Source: Manis javanica
Taxonomy: Eukaryota > Chordata > Mammalia > Pholidota > Manidae
DNA: 64,000 nt
Reading direction: 5' to 3'
Assembly (NCBI RefSeq): GCF_040802235.1
Contig: NC_133166.1
Span: 2,108,001 to 2,172,000, forward strand
The position numbers and the translations under genes were made by a program. This document shows positions 1 through 12,105 of this stretch, in pieces (the stretch's first letter is position 1; each line of letters starts with the position of its first letter). A model generated the notes under the pieces. It had not been told where the DNA came from and did not search any database. It saw only the letters and a list, made by a program, of their open reading frames with translations.

Positions 1-399
1 GGATGGAGGGGCAGGGAATGGAGGGGAGAGGAGGCTGACATCTCCTAGCCTTTCACTGCAGCCACATGTACCATCCTTTAGCTCTTTTGTTGAGATACCA
101 AGAAGTAATATGCTTAGTAGAAGCTCCAGTTGGTAGAATTACAGCTGTGAAAGGTCCGCTTTTCTTTCTCAGCATCTGTTGACAAATGGAGAATTTATTA
201 CCTTGAGCATGTTTCTCAGATCTCTATCTTTGTCTCATAAGATGGGTAGAGAATATAAACTGATGAAAATCATCTTCCAACTACCCTACATTTTAAAAGC
301 ATATCAAATATCTGAAAGAAAATGTATTGGCTGGAGATTAGGGTTAGCATAATATAGCTACTGGATGATATGGCTACTTACATGATACTGGAAAGAGCC

Positions 400-505
400 C
401 TCAGATGGGAATCAAAAGGGAGTTCTTGCAAGGGCCCTTGCCCTCTCTAATGTGACTTTGGGCTAGCTATGTGCTCTTTCTGAGCTTCAGTGTCCTCTCA
501 GAACC
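400..505 (+). repeat. MIR SINE fragment
   Basis: The core resembles the MIR phrase for TGTGACTTTGGGC-AG and GAGC-TCAGTGTCCTC. Old and diverged. Confidence 0.5.
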
Positions 506-1239
506 CCTAGGGAAGGGGTTCAGTAGGTTTTCAACTTTTCCCAATGATAGAGCCTTTGGTTCAAATAAATCCTTGTGAGGAACCCAAGATATAAAACAGA
601 TGTACGAAACATGGAGTGTAAGGCTAGAGTGAGAAGCTGAAATCTTGGTTGGCCTTCGCATAAACTCCTCTGCTCCCATCTCTGGGGCTCTGTGAGGCAT
701 TGTCAGAAATCCAGTGGGCATTGCAGATTACTAGATGAATTTAGATGTTCCTGAGCTCATCATGGTGATGCATGAGTTTCCTTCTAGACAGAAGCTACAC
801 ATTGAGTTCCTTAACACCTTTGTGCTCCTGAGTTGTGAGGAAGATAGAGCAGCCAGTCAAGCTACATTCCATGGCTTGCTTTCAGTGCCTCAAACATCTC
901 AAATTTATTCTGTTTCAAGCCTTTGCATAGTGGGTCACTCTTCCAAAGATACCCTTTCTCCATATTTTTGCACTATTTACTTCTTTCTCATCATTTAAGT
1001 CTCTAAAAAAGTAAGGTTCCCAAAGAGTCCTTCCTTTAGAGACAAATTTGCTGGGAAGCCCCTCCCTCAGATTAATCCCTCCTGAGGTCCTATGAGGGAC
1101 CTCAGCAATGTGCTCGCATATCAGATGGTTTTGCAAAATTTACAAAAGTAAAATATGTAATTGCAATTGGTTATGACCACTATCTCTTTATTCTCTCATT
1201 TTTCCCATCACACTTTTCCTCATGTTGGGCAGCTTTGGA
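506..1239. other. Intergenic, nothing recognised
   Basis: Short open frames here lack family resemblance and overlap on both strands; no gene or clear repeat seen. The same holds for positions 1-399. Confidence 0.5.
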
Positions 1240-1380
1240 AACTTTGTGTTTCACTTTCCTTATCCAAAAAGTGAGAATAATAATAGTATCCAACTCCCAG
1301 TGTTGTAATGAGGGTTAAGTATCTAAATATGTTCATACATGAAGAGTGCTTGGAATGGTGAGTGCCTGGCTTGCAGGAAT
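1240..1380 (+). repeat. MIR SINE fragment
   Basis: CACTTTCCTTATCC-AAA-TGAGAATAATAATAG and the following TTGTAATGAGGGTTAA match the 3' half of MIR in sense orientation. Confidence 0.6.
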
Positions 1381-1490
1381 GCTTATTATCGTATTGTTGT
1401 CACCAAACCCAGACATCAACAAAAGAGTAGACATATCACTAGGTTCAAGTCCTGGCTGGACCACTGTAGACTGTAAGTGGCTTACTGATG

Positions 1491-1935
1491 CAGTAGTCCA
1501 CCCTTATCCACGATTTTGCTATCCATGGTTTCAGTTAATGAGGTCAACCTCGTCCTGAAATGGGTTTTCCTCCTTCTGATGTATTGTCAGAAGGTCAATA
1601 GTAGCTAAGGCTATGTCACAATGTCTACCTCATTCCCCTCACTTCACTTCATCTCATCACAAGAAGAAGGGTGAGTACAATACAACTAAGATATTTTGAG
1701 AGAAAGACCACATCATGTAAGTTTTATTATAGTATATTGTTATAATTGTTGTATTTTATTATTAGTTGTTGTTAATCTCTTACTATGCTTAACTTATAAA
1801 TTAAACTTTAACATAGGTATGTATGTATAGGAAAAAAACTCAGTATATATAGGTCTTAGTACTACCCATAGTTTCAGGCATCCACTGGGGGTGTTGGAAT
1901 GTATTCCCCATGGATAAAAGGGGAATGGTGTACTA
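1491..1935 (+). mobile_element. Tigger-type non-autonomous DNA transposon
   Basis: The left end CAGTAGTCCACCCTTATCC and the right end GGATAAAAGGGGAATGGTGT are imperfect inverted repeats. Interior phrases such as GTATGTATGTATAGG and TTTCAGGCATCCACTGGGGG are typical of a common mammalian Tigger (TcMar) MITE; the subfamily was not fixed. No transposase remains. A second copy is at 54365-55549. Confidence 0.75.
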
Positions 1936-2344
1936 AGAGCATCAAGACAGAGGGCGTTCAGATTCCTATCCCTGTAGTTGATGGAATGAAGGTCAAGGGA
2001 AATGAACCTCATAACTAAGAAGGGCCCTACGTATGACTAAGACCCAGGTTTCCTGATAGACACAGATGTGGGTCTCAAGTACACATTGCATTCCTGTGTT
2101 TTACACCAAATAAGCCTGCCTTCTTTTGTTCAGTTCCTTCTTTATTGACTTCTTTTACATACCCCCAGACAAGTGGGCTGTAGCCCTTTCAACAGGCTGG
2201 AGAAGAAGAGAGTGTCCCCAAATAGCCGGCCAAGAATCCTGTGAAAACCTGAGACCCTTAGGGCCACCAAAGTATTTTGAGTGTACTGGATTCGTATCTT
2301 AGAGTTTGGGTAGATTTCTTTCAGAGATTACCGACTGACTTTAC
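1936..2344. other. Intergenic, nothing recognised
   Basis: No gene or clear repeat seen between the Tigger element and the L2 fragment. Confidence 0.45.
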
Positions 2345-2480
2345 ATCCAGAGACATTTTGTGTCTCCTTCACTACAAACACTATGAGAAGAGGGCACTGT
2401 CTGCTTATATCACAGTTGAACCTCAAGAATCTAGAATGCCTCATACCTAAGACATAGTTTTTGAATGAATCAATGTTGTA
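2345..2480 (+). repeat. L2 LINE 3' end fragment
   Basis: ACTATGAGAAGAGGGCACTGTCTGCT and a terminal TTTTTGAATGAATCAATG fit the L2 3' terminus in sense orientation. Confidence 0.5.
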
Positions 2481-3353
2481 TCCAATGCAAGATGCAAGGT
2501 GCACAGAAAAGGCTCCATCGATTTTTAGCTATTTCTATCAGGGGCTACATATCAGGCTAGGTTAGACATTATCTCTCCATTTCAGTTTTTCAAATACTGG
2601 TTTGCAAGAGTATATTTCTTTGTTTAACCTTAACAGCAAGAGTTATTTGCATAGCACTTGGAGTTAGGAGTTAAATAAAATTAAAAGCCTCCCTAAAAGA
2701 AAGGTCACTCTCCTGGTCCTTGGACCGACCTTTGCAATTTAATTAGACTTTTGGTGTTCTCCCAGCCTCACTACAATGTCACTCTGATTTTGTTCCAAAA
2801 CAGACAGAAGGAAAAGAACCCTGCCCTCTCTAAGAGGCAGGCCCAGAGGGAAAGCGTTGTGCAGCTGCTCACCTTGGTGTCAGTTAATTGCTCATAATTA
2901 GTTTGCATGTCTTATCAGAGAGAGGAAGTCTGCTTATCTCGTCCTTCCCCAGTCTCTGGAGAGAAAGCTCAGTGCCTGTTTATTTTTTTATTTCCTCCTT
3001 AAGAAAAGTAATACCTCTGAACTTGATTTCACCTTGGGGATAGAAGCAGAAGAGAGGGGGAAAAAACCATGTTGTTTTCTTTCTTTCTTTTCATGCAAAT
3101 AGTGTTTTTAAGCACTGGTTTTCTGGTTTTATAGAGAAATATTTAGGGTGGCATAAAGAGTCAGAACCTTGCACACACTGTGTGCAGTGTGAGTTGAATT
3201 CTAATTCACATATTTCTTCCTTTGGACTCTTTTTCCCCCATACCCAAGCATGGTAGGTAGAGCTGGGACATGGGACAAGCATCATGATTAATTTTTCTTG
3301 ACTCTGATGAAAAATACCAAGATATAAATACTTACTAAGAGTAAGAGGGCCTC
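2481..3353. other. Intergenic, nothing recognised
   Basis: AT-rich unique-looking sequence with short T runs; no gene supported. Confidence 0.45.
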
Positions 3354-4327
3354 TGTCTTAAGGCTAGGATTCCATTTTAAAATCTGGTTTGTGATAGCCA
3401 ACAACTGACCATATCCTAAGGCAAGGCAAGCTGTTCTAAATATGTTTTCACTGCTTGAGAATAAACATTATCTTGGAGAAGAACAGGACCAATAAATTCC
3501 TTGTGTATGAGGACTTCTCATGTTAATGCCTCTACCACCTGAGATGGACATCATGAGATCCGCCTACTCTCCCTTCACCCTGCTCTAGAAATCCTCAAAC
3601 ACCTGAATCCTAATCCTTTAAGCACACCTTTCCTCTGAGGCTGCTTGCACTCCACTTTCTTCAAGTGTGTACTTGGCCTTAAAGAAAACCTTCTTGCCAC
3701 TCAGCTAATTCCGTTTTGTCTCCATGCTCTTCCAAGCCTGTTGGGAGGCTAGTAAGAGGCCCCTTTCCTAGTGGTAAGTGTCTTTGTTACTTCACTACTT
3801 CATTCAATTTTCTAGACTTAAACTTAGGTCTTTTCTCTCTCTGTCCTACTTCAGACAAGTAGGGAAGGGCTACTGAGAGCTCTGCTTTGGGCTTGCAAGT
3901 TCCTGTTCCGTGGTTACCTGGATAGGACTGCAGCTGTATGACCATGCTCTTTAGTAGCCTGCCCCCAAATCTCCTTTCTTTGCTTTGGGAAGTTTTCAGC
4001 ACATAATCTCACTCCGTCCAGTGATCCATGGCTTCCCCGAATCCTGGGGTAGTAGGGGCTTAGTTTCCACATCCTGCAGCCATGCAGATTCAAGCAGACA
4101 CTGGAGGTCAGGTGACCTGGCATCAGGAGTTGGCAGGGGATTGTACTGTGCTGTGTACACTCCTACGTTCCCTCTGTGCTTCCTTGGTCTCCATGGCCTG
4201 CGTGGCTGCTGCCATTCATTAGTACTCTTGCTTTAATGAATCCCTTCCTTACTGACATTTGCCCAACAGGTTCACAAATTTTTCTCAATCAGAGTCAAGA
4301 ACCCTCTCCCAGGTTGAGATCTCACCA
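3354..4327 (+). mobile_element. LTR of an old endogenous retrovirus-like element (apparently solo)
   Basis: About 970 bp from TGTC to CA. It is recognised by alignment to a second, inverted copy at 55589-56606 along its whole length. Near its right end it has a CT-rich U5-like stretch followed by AAGAACCCTCTCCCAGG, usual for class I ERV LTRs. No internal gag, pol or env region is seen next to it. It is a fossil; family not named. Confidence 0.6.
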
Positions 4328-5004
4328 AGCTCACAGGGAGATCTCCCCGGATTGGATTTTCTGACAACAGTAGGTGCTATGGGAGGTTTACCTCATGCTT
4401 AATTTAAAATGTATGTTATAATGCAATATTATGTTACTGTAACATATTATATACATATACGTGTGTGTGTATAGTTTTAGCAAAATGAGGTGGAAAGATT
4501 ATTTTCCAACCGCTTTGCCTGATGTCACCAGTTCATCTGGCTAATTCCAGGCTCTGCAATAGCCAATTTTCAGGTGTTCATTATTTGGTTGATTACTTCA
4601 ATTTTCCACTACACAGATATAGACTGAATTAATGAGGCAAACAGGCTGAGAGATTCATATGCAGTATTACAAACTTTATGCAAAGGCATCTTTTATGAAT
4701 CAGGGAATTGTAGGTGATCAAGTGACTCCTTTCAAGGTAAGAAGCTGGAATCAAACCTTGTGATTTTCCTCAATCTAAACCTTCTAAACAGGAAGTGAAC
4801 TGATTTCCAACGAGCCAGAGCAGGACCCAGAGGGTCAAGTCGAGGAAGCTGAGGTATCACTGCATTAAATTATGAACAGCTGGAGGCAGGGAATGTGTCT
4901 GTTCAAAAGTGCACCTTCTAGTAGTATATAGTGGGCAGTCAACTGATGGGACTTTTTAATATCTTTCATATTTTTTATTTTATTAAACACCAATGTCAAT
5001 AGTC
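4328..5004. other. Intergenic; short AT/GT-rich tract only
   Basis: A TATA/GTGT-rich patch lies near 4440-4475; otherwise nothing recognised. Confidence 0.4.
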
Positions 5005-5130
5005 TAAAGCTAGGGATATTATCATTTTACACATAAGGAAACAGATTCAGAGAAGTTAAGGAATTGGCCCAAATCACAGGACAGGTGACAGTGGCTCTGA
5101 GGGCTGGCACTAGTTCTAATATCTCTGAAT
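5005..5130 (-). repeat. MIR SINE fragment
   Basis: ATTATCATTTTACACATAAGG then AGAAGTTAAGGAATTGGCCC is the antisense MIR signature. Confidence 0.6.
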
Positions 5131-5175
5131 TGTGCCTCAACTGCCCTCAATTCTTGTAACCAGTGAAAGAAAAAT

Positions 5176-5221
5176 GGTAGGGAGGAAGGAAGGGAGGGAA
5201 GGAGGGAGAGAAGGAAGGAAG
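5176..5221 (+). repeat. GGAA/GGGA-rich simple repeat
   Basis: Purine-only run of GGAAGGAAGGGAGGGAAGG type. It creates a spurious Lys/Gly/Glu-rich open frame. Confidence 0.85.
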
Positions 5222-6392
5222 CCTAGGGTGCCAACCCTCAGGATTGGAGGGGCTACCCTGGCAAAGAAGACTGCAGAATCTATCAGGACCCCTCTGAGAA
5301 ATGCAGACATTGCTGTTGGACTGCAAATTACAAATGTAGCTGGAGGTAAGTCATTCATATTGCACTCAGATGTGCAAATAATCTGTACTGGAACATTTTT
5401 TTTCTATAACTGAGCTCATCTCCAGGACCATAGGCTGCTTAGTAGCAGGGACCCCTTCACCGAGTTCAATCTGTTAAAGCCAATGGAATTGATGATCGCC
5501 AGAAGTCCTATCTTTCAGATGCCTCTTCTTTAGCCTGCTTCTCTCCAGGATGCCCTCTAGAGGTTTTAGAAGACTTTATGGGGAATGAAATGGGAGGAGT
5601 ACTCTGGGATGCATGTGTGGGAACTTGTACTGTCTTCCGGCTTCCCTGATCTCTATGGTAACTTCCCTGCCAACGTCTTTATTTCTTACCCTATTGGCTT
5701 CCTCAGCTGGTGATCTCCAGGTCTTTCTATGCAGGCAGGGAGGGCCCTGTGGTTTTCTCTGCTTTCAAGGTCTCACCCTGCTCTTGCTGGTGATGACAGG
5801 ATGGGTTATAAGAATTGGTGCTGAGCATCTGGGAAGGCTCCGGGGTACGTACTGATTCAGTCCATACATAGGGTCCATAAGCCTAAGTGCTCAAAGCAAA
5901 GTAGACCTTAGACTGTTTCTACTGTCAGGCCCGAGAGGGCACTGTCTACTCACCATCCACCTATCACATCTCTATCCAGACAAGCTTACCCTGAATACCC
6001 AGAATTGAAGGGGAGGGCAAATGGCAATACTTCTTCTGGCTAGTCAAGGGATTTAATGGGGAGTAGTCAGTTCTCACAGGAGGATTTGGCTAGCATCCTC
6101 AAGAGACCTCAAGGACCAGTGGACTCAAAAATTTCTGTTAAAAGGCTATAAAACCTCAGTGTCCACCACCCAACTTCTCAGAATGTGCTTTATATAGATA
6201 AGGTAGTCTCTCTGAGTTAGGCAAGTCATGGGGCCCTTTGGAGGTTGGAGAGTGGATGGATATTAGGTAGGACGGAACATCTAGTCTTGACTCTGAGTTA
6301 CAAATCTCAGTCCCTTGACTTAGCCCAGGGAAACTTATTGCAAATACAGGATGTGTTATGAGAAATTAGAGTAATTAAAATACAAATGAACA
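5222..6392. other. Intergenic, nothing recognised
   Basis: A weak open frame at 5613-5855 has no family resemblance; no clear repeat. Confidence 0.4.
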
Positions 6393-6709
6393 TTTACTGG
6401 GTTTTCAGACATTACTCTAGGCAATGAGAGAAAACAAGGGAATGGGTGATAGGGACTGAGGAGAATAAAAAAGAGAAAATGTCCAATTTTGTGAAGCTTA
6501 TATTTAAGAATAGCTTATATTCAAGAATCGGTGTTAGATAATAAAAAAGCTTTACTGGATTTTCAGACATTACTCTAGGCAATGAGAGAAAACACGGGAA
6601 TGGGTGATAGGGACTGAGGAGAATAAAAAAGAGAATATGTCCAATTTTGTGAAGCTTATATTTAAGAATAGCTTATACTCAAGAATAGGTGTTAGATAAT
6701 AAAATAGCT
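6393..6709 (+). repeat. Tandem duplication, two 158-bp units
   Basis: Unit 1 (6393-6550) and unit 2 (6551-6709) both begin TTTACTGG-TTTTCAGACATT and end GTTAGATAATAAAA-AGCT, with only a few differences, so the duplication is fairly recent relative to the surrounding repeat. Confidence 0.92.
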
Positions 6710-7440
6710 AAGTAAAATATATATGTTAACTGGTGATCATGCATAAAAAACAGAGTAGTAAAGGAGGGTCCAGGGAGCATGGGGGTGTCATTGAAGTTGG
6801 TTTGTCAGGAAATATCTCACTGAGAAGATGCCATTTGAAAAAAAATTGAAGGAGGTGAAAAAGTCAGCCACATGGATATATTGAAGAAGAGAATTCTGGG
6901 TAGAAAGTAGAATTGTTCCTCGTGTACGTTGGAGGAACAGGAAGGAGGTCAGTGGGGTTGGTAAGTAATGAATTAAGAGAAGAAAAATTGCAAATGAGGT
7001 TAGATGCATAGAGGAGTGGAGCCATAATCACAGAAAGGGCTTTTGGTTGAATTCCAGGTGAGATGGGTGCCGTTGAGGTCTTGAGCAGAGAAGTGACCTG
7101 GTCTGATGTCTTAAGGGATCACTTGGTGGCAGTGCTGAGACTCAGTTCTATCACTGTAGGGGGGAAGGTGGAAGTAGAAAACCAGTTAAGCTGGGAGACT
7201 GTCACAATAATTCTGGAGAGGGTGATTAGCTTGGACCAGAGTGGTATGCAGGGAGAGAGTAGGAAATACTTGGATATGGATATATTTTGTAGTAGAGCTA
7301 GTATCATTGATCAATGGATTGGATGTGGGTGGTAGAGGAGGAAAATGAGGATGACTTCAGTTTTTTTGGCTTCAGTCAACTAGAAAAATGAAAATACTAT
7401 TAATTAAGATATGGAAGACTGTAGGTGGATCAGGTTAAGA
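6710..7440 (+). repeat. Ancient interspersed repeat, family not named
   Basis: Phrases such as GAGCAGAGAAGTGACCTGGTCTGATG, GGATTGGATGTGGGTGG and GATGACTTCAGTTTTTTTGGC recur in a well-known diverged mammalian repeat. The duplicated unit at 6393 appears to belong to its left part. The apparent open frame 7063-7335 is part of this repeat. Confidence 0.45.
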
Positions 7441-7809
7441 GGGGAAGGTCAGGAGTTCGTTTTCAAAACATATTAATTTTAAAATACCTATAACACACCC
7501 AAGAATATTTGTTGAGTAGCTATGTAGAGTCTGTGTTTGGGGAGACGTCTGAGCTAGACATATACATTTGGGAGTCCAGCATATGACCTAGATGAGATCA
7601 TCAAGGGAGTGAGTGTAGACAGAAGCAAAACCTTGATAATATAGCAGAGCCCTTTTTCAGTGTTCCAGACCCTCAAATCCAGCTTTCTGTGGGGCATCTC
7701 CACTTACGTGCCTGTAGATAACTCAATGCAACATGTCCAAAGTGCGTTCTCTGATCCCTTCCAAAAACTGCCAAGTAATCACAGCGCCAATACTCAGTTC
7801 AATGACTGC

Positions 7810-8060
7810 AATAGGCAATATTTTTGAGCTCTTATTATGTGTCAGTATTTTGCTAAGCACTTTAATCCATTATTTAATTTAATCTTCGCAATATCATCCG
7901 AAGTAGATATTAACTATTTTCTTTCTACTGCAGGAAAAAATAAGGGAGGCCAGAAAGTTTGCATAAATTACCTGGGGACACACAACTAGTAAGTGGTGAA
8001 GTTTGATGGTCATCCCAGGTCTCTTGAATACAGAACTCATATTCCTAACCACCAAGTCCA
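7810..8060 (-). repeat. MIR SINE
   Basis: GAGCTCTTATTATGTGTCAGT, GCTAAGCACTTTAATCC and GGGACACACAACTAGTAAGTGG in order give a nearly full antisense MIR. Confidence 0.65.
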
Positions 8061-8369
8061 CCAAATGTCTTCCTATTCAGGAAGAATCAGTTTAGAGACT
8101 TTTATGAATCCTCAAATTTGTGACTATTACAAGGATCAAGGGGACATTTGAATGATATGATGTGAGCTACAGATAGTTCCCTTTGAAATGTGCAGATATG
8201 CAAACAGAAAACATTTTGTATTCAGTTTCAAGGTTTTATAATTTCCTTAAAATCCATCCAAAGACTATGACCATTCAAAAATCAAAGACTTCCACCAAAG
8301 AATATGTCCCTCATATTTTCCCTCATAAACTGCAATAAACACATAACTGCAAAACTTAAGTGACTCAGA

Positions 8370-9180
8370 CTTTATTTTATTTATTTTATATGGTATACAT
8401 TCATATAGGTCATAAATCAATACCATCCATTTTGACAAAACTCATTTCTATCTCTCGTCTCATCTTCTCCCACCTGCCGTGCCTCACATTGGTAAAGACT
8501 GTTATTTCTTGAGTCTCCCTATCCAGTGTCTCTACAGTGTAAGTATAAGCATGAATATATTTGTTCATCCACTATCCACCTCTTTGTTATAAAGGTAACA
8601 TAATATGTTCACAGTTCTGCACTTTGCTTTCAGTGCTGTATCTGGGCGTCTTTCCAGATCGATTCAGAGAGCTGCTTCATTCATTTTATTGCAGTATAGT
8701 CCACTGGCTCCACACTAATGGACAATTTGGGCAGTTTGTAATATTTTCTATGACAAACAGTACTTCAGTGAATAACTTCCAAAAGCCACTTTGCACACAT
8801 GCAGGAATATCTATCAATAAAGTCCCAGAAGTTGAATACTAGCTTCAAAGATTTATGCAGTTATGATTTTTATAGCTAATACAAATATGCACTTCTTGGA
8901 GATCGTGAAACATCCTGCATACAGACCAGCAATGCAAGGAGTTCCTGCTTTCTACAGCTTCCCCAGCACCTGGCATCGTGTTAAACCTTTGAACTTTTTG
9001 CCAACTGAGTAGTCGAGAAATGTCATTTCAGTATAGTCTTGCGTTTCTTATTTTATGAGAGAGATGAGTACCTTTTTACATGGTTAGTTTTACATTTTAT
9101 GTATTATTTTCTGATAGCTTTCTGTTCTTCATTTTTCAACTGGGGTTCGGTTCCTTTAGAGATTAATAATTCTATACATA
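8370..9180 (-). repeat. L1M-type LINE 3' region
   Basis: The ordered match to old L1 3' UTR antisense includes GTCTTTCCAGATCGATTC, TTTTATTGCAGTATAGTCCA, TGACAAACAGTACTTCAGTGAATAAC and GTCCCAGAAGTTGAATACT. The 93-aa open frame inside is not a gene. Confidence 0.6.
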
Positions 9181-11814
9181 TATGAGTACAGCAATCTATG
9201 AAGTTGTCAAAATAAATAATATTACTAAAATTTATTTGACATGGCATTATCCAAGCTTCTCTTCCTTCCTTCTTTTTATTTATTTTTTACATCCAGTCTA
9301 ACTGCAATAAATTCTCATGGTTATCCCCTGGTTCCTTGGGGCTTTCTGAATGGCAGAATCAATCCAGCTTAATGGTGAAGCCTACAGCATTGCCCCGAAG
9401 AAGATGAGTTGGTTAGCTCTAACCCACTTTGAACCCAGAAGCTCGCTTTTCCTTGGGTATCTTTGTTTGCCAAGACATCCATTTTGGACCAGATACATTT
9501 TGGACACAGATACATTTTGTCTGGGTTGAGTGTTTATGCTGGTCCATGACCTTCTCCACAGTGAACCTTTCCAGCTTTTCAATTTAGGGAAAAAAATAAA
9601 AACAAAAATAGTTGACAGGGATGTCTGTTGGTATTTTCTTCCATTAAATTTACATTAAGCAAGAAAAAAATCAGCTCTGATAATTCTCCCGCCAATCTTT
9701 ACTAATGGTAATGGTAAACTTTGAGCAGGTTCCCTAGTACCTCTACCATTTAGAGTTTAAGAATGTGTATTTGCAAGTTCCTGACTCTGCCCTGAAGAAC
9801 CTTTGTACCAAGAGGCATTTATACCCTTGTTTATCCTTCTACGACAAGTAATTTTCAGGTGTCACCTACTGTTGTCCCTCTCACTTGATGAGTAATTTTT
9901 TCACTGGTAGGAACACTTACTGAGATAGTTCTGGGTAATTCTTCTCCTATGTCTATGTTGACAGTACTTGGAACTAGTCACCTTGGTGGTAAAAGCTATT
10001 ACTAACTTTTACATTCAAGTAAACATTTTGTTTTCTGTCTGAGAACCATTACGTTCTCAGCATCTTCATTTCCATCTCCAAAACTAGAAGCTGGCTTTCT
10101 TCATAGGGCCCATGTAAAAGAAAATCACACCCATTGCCCCCCAAAGAGGGGTTCATCCCTTTATGTGAGTTACAATAGTCACAACAAATATAAAGCAACA
10201 AAGCTTTATAAATTGTGGGCAGATGGTTAGGCTCACTCACTAGCTAAGGGATTCCCCTACTATAAAGAGAGAGTATGGTAAAAATTCATGGTACAAGAAA
10301 ATGAAATGTAGCTGCATACATAGTAAGGCTGGCAAAATTGCCTGAGGACCTTGATGGCCTTTGGGGGAATATGTGTCTCAAGGCCATAAACCTTAAAATA
10401 CAGTGATTTTTATCCTTGCAAATCCCCAGTGACAATGGGTGTATTATTTCTATAAATTTCCATCATTCTCCTCCTGATATAGAGGGATTTGATGTTAATC
10501 ATTTAGGGCCTACACTCTTACCAGGAGCCTCTGTTAGGACATTTATAGCTGGGAGAGTAGACGCTACAAATCAACCACAAATTAGCACAGCAGAAAAGTT
10601 AAGAGTAAGGAACCTCGTGGGCTGGATTGAAAGGCCAAAGCAGGAGCTACTTCCCGAGTGTCTTGCTGCCGTTTGCCGTTTTCATAGGTCAAACATGGTG
10701 CCTTTTTGTTTTAACACATTTTTCATGTGTTAACAGGCATTCATGTCCTTTTTGTGAATCTCTAGCTTTTTATCTTTCTTCAAACAATTTTCAGCTCTTC
10801 AGAGAAAGGAACTGTGTTTTTGACATTTGCTGAAAGCTTACCAAATTCAAATTCAAAGTGAATGTTCTCCACCTGTCTTCTCATTTTCTAGCACGTAGAA
10901 CTTCCAGGAGCAACTCGGTTTTCTCCTTTAGAGGCATTTTCCTTCTCATTTCTGTCATCCCATTTCATCTCCTCTCTCTTTTCTGTCCAGTTCTTCCCTT
11001 CTATGTGTGAGCCACTCACATGACATCTATGTTCTCTGGTCCCAGCTCCCTGGGCTGGGTAGTTCATCCTTGAATCCTACTGCTTTTCTTGCTGCTCTCT
11101 GTTCATACTGCTTCTGACTTTTCTTTCCTCTTTTTGAGAGAGAAGAGGACACGGCACTCACCAGTCTGTAGCTAAATGCTTTGGTGAGCTGGGAAGCTGA
11201 GGATCACAGGTTGGAAACTGGATGCGTTGAGTGTTTTTGTCTAGTACCCTCTTGCCCTGATTAACGTCTGTGGATTTCTGTGGAGAGATGTCCAATACCT
11301 GGTTTGCTCTTTTAGCCTCTTACCAGAGTGTAAATCCTTCCTTGATGATCCTGGAATTGCTCCTGGGTGGAGCCTGGGGAACTTGAAGCTAGAGAATAAT
11401 TTTGTTCAGGAGAAAACTCATTAGAATTAGAACTTAGTCTCTCGCTCCATGACCACGCTTTTTTTTTGTGAATAGGAATGAAAAAGAAAGCAGCCACTGG
11501 ATATCCAGCACAACCCTAGAGTACTGGGATTTAGTCCATGCCCTCTGGGGTTCCCAGTTACTCCGCGGGTGAGTGTAAATTGCTGCGTGACGCTGCCCGT
11601 ACTCCTTATGGCCTCCTGTGTTGCACTGGGAGGGAACCGGGGACACCCTGTCTGCAGCCTGCACCCAGGCTGGCTGTAGGGTGGGGGTGGCGTTCACTCA
11701 TCTCCATTTTCTGCCTTCCTCCCCGGGTTTCATTCCTCAGTTCTGCATCCTATTTTGCATAAGATTTCCTTCTCTGTCTTCTGAGTCATGTTTGGATTCC
11801 TTTAATGCTTGGTT
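9181..11814. other. Intergenic, no gene recognised
   Basis: Several 60-105 aa open frames (for example 10416-10733) were read and lack domains, and neighbours on the opposite strand are equally long. No clear repeat family. Confidence 0.4.
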
Positions 11815-12105
11815 CTTGACAACACGATGACTATAGCTAACACTGCCGTGCGCTAGATAGGAAAGTTGTTAAGAGAGGACATCCTAAGCGTTCTCATCAC
11901 AAAGAGAAAACATTTCTTTTTCTTTTCTCTTTTCTTTCTTTTCCTTATATTGTAGCTCTGTGAGATGATGCATATTGGCTGAACCTGTTGTGATAATCAT
12001 TTCACAATATATGTAAACCAAACCATTGTGCTGTATGCCTCCGACTTATATGGCGATGTATGTTCATTATTTCTCAGTAAGACCGGATAAAAAATAACCC
12101 AGATG
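11815..12105 (+). repeat. L1MA-type LINE 3' end
   Basis: GATGACTATAGCTAACACTG, a C/T-rich insert, GTGATAATCATTTCACAATATATG and a terminal GGATAAAAAATAA match the L1MA 3' UTR in sense orientation. Confidence 0.6.

Noticed and set aside
3787-4123. Peptide similarity between frames at 3.8-4.1 kb and 55.9-56.1 kb
   Set aside because: It comes from two copies of the same LTR-type repeat, not from a conserved gene.
5132-5413. Open frames on both strands around 5.1-5.4 kb
   Set aside because: Created by the GGAA-rich simple repeat; no domains.
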